Source: Lamellibrachia satsuma (Eukaryota; Annelida; Polychaeta; Sabellida; Siboglinidae). Taken from it: a DNA stretch of 64,000 nt. Shown in pieces: positions 11,762 to 64,000 of the stretch. The notes beneath the pieces were generated by a model that was not told where the DNA came from, did not search any database, and worked only from the letters and a program-made list of their open reading frames with translations. The translations under genes were made by a program, and so were the position numbers. Numbering within the stretch: position 1 is the stretch's first letter; each line of letters starts with the position of its first letter. The stretch lies in the NCBI GenBank assembly GCA_033239005.1, contig BSQZ01000002.1, positions 5,184,001-5,248,000 on the forward strand, given 5' to 3'.

Positions 11762-11912
11762 GCATGGTCTCAACGTACTGAAATTTGCGGATGACACGAA
11801 AATGTTTAGAAGGGCTAACAATGATGGAGATACACAACATTTACAAAGCGATCTAGACAAATTAATTAAATGGTCTGAGAAGTTGTGTTTCATGTTATTA
11901 GTCGCCAAATAT
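11762..11912 (+). mobile_element. CR1 RT fragment, plus orientation
   Basis: Encodes LKFADDTKMFRRANNDGD then LDKLIKWSEK, including RT motif C. It is the upstream neighbour of the previous fragment's sequence but inverted relative to it. Confidence 0.78.
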
Positions 11913-11919
11913 TATGTGT

Positions 11920-12899
11920 TCTATTAGTAATATATGTATTTAAGCTGCAGAAAGTATGAGATGTTGATCTTTTGGCTGCATGGTTACTGCGAATTATAAA
12001 GTGCTTCCATATGTCTGAATTTTGTAGGTACTGCCACATCTCTGTAAGCCGGACTATATGTTATATTATATGCGTAAATGTTCCCTACTGCTCTACTACT
12101 ATAATAAGACACTTGCGGGTTTTGTTTCAGTGAATGCTATTTAGAGTGTAACATTCTTGTCGAAAAACATCTTCATAATTTAAAAGGAAAATAATATATA
12201 TTCGAGTATTGACGAATAATTCCTCTCAAATCGTATGACTGTAGTTTTACTATCAAAGAGTACATCGAATACAAACCATATATGTTGCATTTTTTATTTT
12301 CACGTCCAATAATTTATCGAAAGCCTATTAGTTATTCAGATATCAATCAATTCAGTGATCATTAAATGTCTCCAACAATAGCGTGCCTTATGTCTACATG
12401 CACACACCGTACTACTAGTTAGGTGGGATATTGACATTTTCTGCAACAATTTACTAAACAATTTGGCCTATGAAATTTCTGCACACGGTCGAAAACCCCA
12501 TAAATTCCCCTCTGCTGCGCGTTAACTCCTTAAGTAAATTAAAAAACTTGCATAAACATGTGTATTCTTTAATCCACAGACACGCCAAAGCTAGCGGCGT
12601 TGGTACGTGAGTTAATTCTTCAGTGCACCGAAGTACCTGAAGAACTACCCGAGATCTACGACGAATGAGCAACGCCTCTGTGCCGTGGACTTGCTCAACC
12701 GTACGTCACTCTTGATATCAAATTGAACCACGACGACGTAAATGATGAATTCGCTAAGGAGAATCGCCGACTTAAGTTTAATTAAAGTCCAATGTGGTAA
12801 TTCATCCGCAGTTCCTGCCATATGACACAGCTGGCGGAGTGGATGCATTGGCAACTTCTAGCGCATTTGGCGGTGTCAGGATTCATTTCAGCTGACTGA
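11920..12899 (+). other. Gene-free 5' flank
   Basis: AT-rich, no recognised coding region or repeat family. Confidence 0.5.
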
Positions 12900-13389
12900 C
12901 CCGACCATGTTTGATTTGTTTTATATCTATTTTCACTTCGCGGAAGCTGAACAGTCTGACCGAATAAAAATATTGGCTTTTCTCACGTGTTCAATAAAGC
13001 TCAGTCGTACCCGTAACGGACCAGCGAGGTATAAAGCGCACCTACTTACAGCGTTACTCTTTTGGCGTCCGCCATTATATCCACAAGGTGGCGCGTCAAA
13101 AGTCGGCGAGCCATCTCGTGTGGGTGGTCATGCACCTAATTAGCAACCGACGCACTTCGGCGCGCTGAGACTCTGTCAACATGGATGTTTGGTCAAGCGT
13201 GCTGTTGGACAAAAGCATGCGCTGGCCGTTGGAGGTATTCATAGTTCGACATCGCCACACAATAATAACATCGCGGCGCACCGTAAGCCGACCTAGAGGA
13301 AAGTGTGTTGCTGTACCGGCATCTTACGGCAACTTTGCGATTCAGATGACGTCTACGCGACGCCAAGAAAGAGAAACGCCACTGAAACT
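12900..13389 (+). promoter_or_regulatory. Probable promoter and 5' UTR of the ferlin gene
   Basis: This stretch directly precedes the start codon and is richer in CpG than its surroundings. A TATAAAG lies near 13030 and a CCGCCATTAT (YY1-like) near 13069. An in-frame ATG at 13303 opens a frame continuous with exon 1, so the 5' end is not fixed by sequence alone. I chose ATG 13390 because its product starts like otoferlin and it has A at -3 and G at +4. Promoter function is inference. Confidence 0.35.
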
Positions 13390-63609
<50,220 letters not shown>

Positions 63610-64000
63610 GTGAGTATCAATATTTCATGCTAATGAAACGGCGGCGTTTTCTTCTCAGACAAACTTGTCTTGCTGCTACCAAGTTTAATTAATGGCATGC
63701 TTGTGTTTATATTGAGGCTATAATTAACATACATGTAAGGCACTAATCGTAGAACACTGGTGTGTGACAAAACCAACGTCATTTAGCCTCAGAGATGCCC
63801 GACCTATTTATAGTTGTCAGGTGGCACTTCAGCTGTCATCATGCAGCACTGCCTGCTGAAAGTCAGACCAATCAAGTCCAAACATGTTCGTTGTAGTGAG
63901 AGACTACTGTATATAAATGTCTTTGCGCCAATGCAGTGTATGTGTCTGCAGACTTGGGGTCGATTACATTGTAAGTATTACTGAAATTCCAATTCTGTAA
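63610..64000 (+). other. Ferlin intron 34 (partial)
   Basis: No recognisable ferlin exon follows before the window ends. The next expected sequence (the rest of C2E) was not found. A short cag...gtaagt interval near 63938-63971 could be a spurious exon. Confidence 0.6.

Noticed and set aside
63938..63971. Ferlin exon 35
   Set aside because: A cag..gtaagt interval exists, but the peptide does not match the expected C2E continuation.

Overview
The window is animal nuclear DNA: AT-rich, full of introns, minisatellites, microsatellites and broken LINE copies, with no bacterial-style operons. The only host gene I can support is a ferlin of the otoferlin (type II) class on the + strand. I assembled 34 coding exons from 13390 to 63609. 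Splice phases agree at every junction and the total is 4458 nt (1486 codons), running from a start codon to the first strand of the C2E domain. The C-terminal part (rest of C2E, C2F, membrane anchor) lies beyond the window. The species cannot be named from this. The repeat mix (L2 with a 2A-like motif, CR1 and RTE-like LINEs, a tyrosine-recombinase/SGNH retroelement, tRNA-derived SINEs, boundary minisatellites) suits a marine invertebrate such as a lancelet, hemichordate, mollusc or cnidarian.

Layout. 1-13 kb is repeat-dominated flank: a CR1 ORF1 (SGNH) remnant, a 220-bp direct repeat pair beside a decayed tyrosine-recombinase/SGNH element (-), a LINE RT fragment ending in a C2H2 finger (+), a 61-bp minisatellite, a CR1 tail (-) and a nearly complete RTE-like LINE (-, 8.1-11.5 kb). 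13-29 kb holds exons 1-4 with long introns: intron 1 carries LINE pieces, intron 2 a 3-kb 35-bp satellite with a ~623-bp higher-order period, and intron 3 a CR1 copy and an L2 inserted in a minisatellite. 29-64 kb holds exons 4-34 at a typical spacing of about 1 kb, with introns containing SINEs, CR1/L2 tails, tandem arrays and (TA)n.

Most notable point: the minisatellite before exon 4 is built from the exon's own 5' end plus its 3' splice site. The last unit is the real exon head, so about 14 further copies of the same acceptor stand in tandem just upstream. Unit lengths are all 1 mod 3 and at least the final three-unit read-through is open, so splicing three units upstream would add an in-frame 38-residue insert to the C2A domain. 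Two other acceptors (exons 17 and 21) are preceded by a second 64-71-bp copy of the acceptor region with repeat DNA between the copies, and the acceptor of exon 14 lies 25 bp from the end of a CR1 tail. The locus therefore shows recurrent remodelling of 3' splice regions by repeats.
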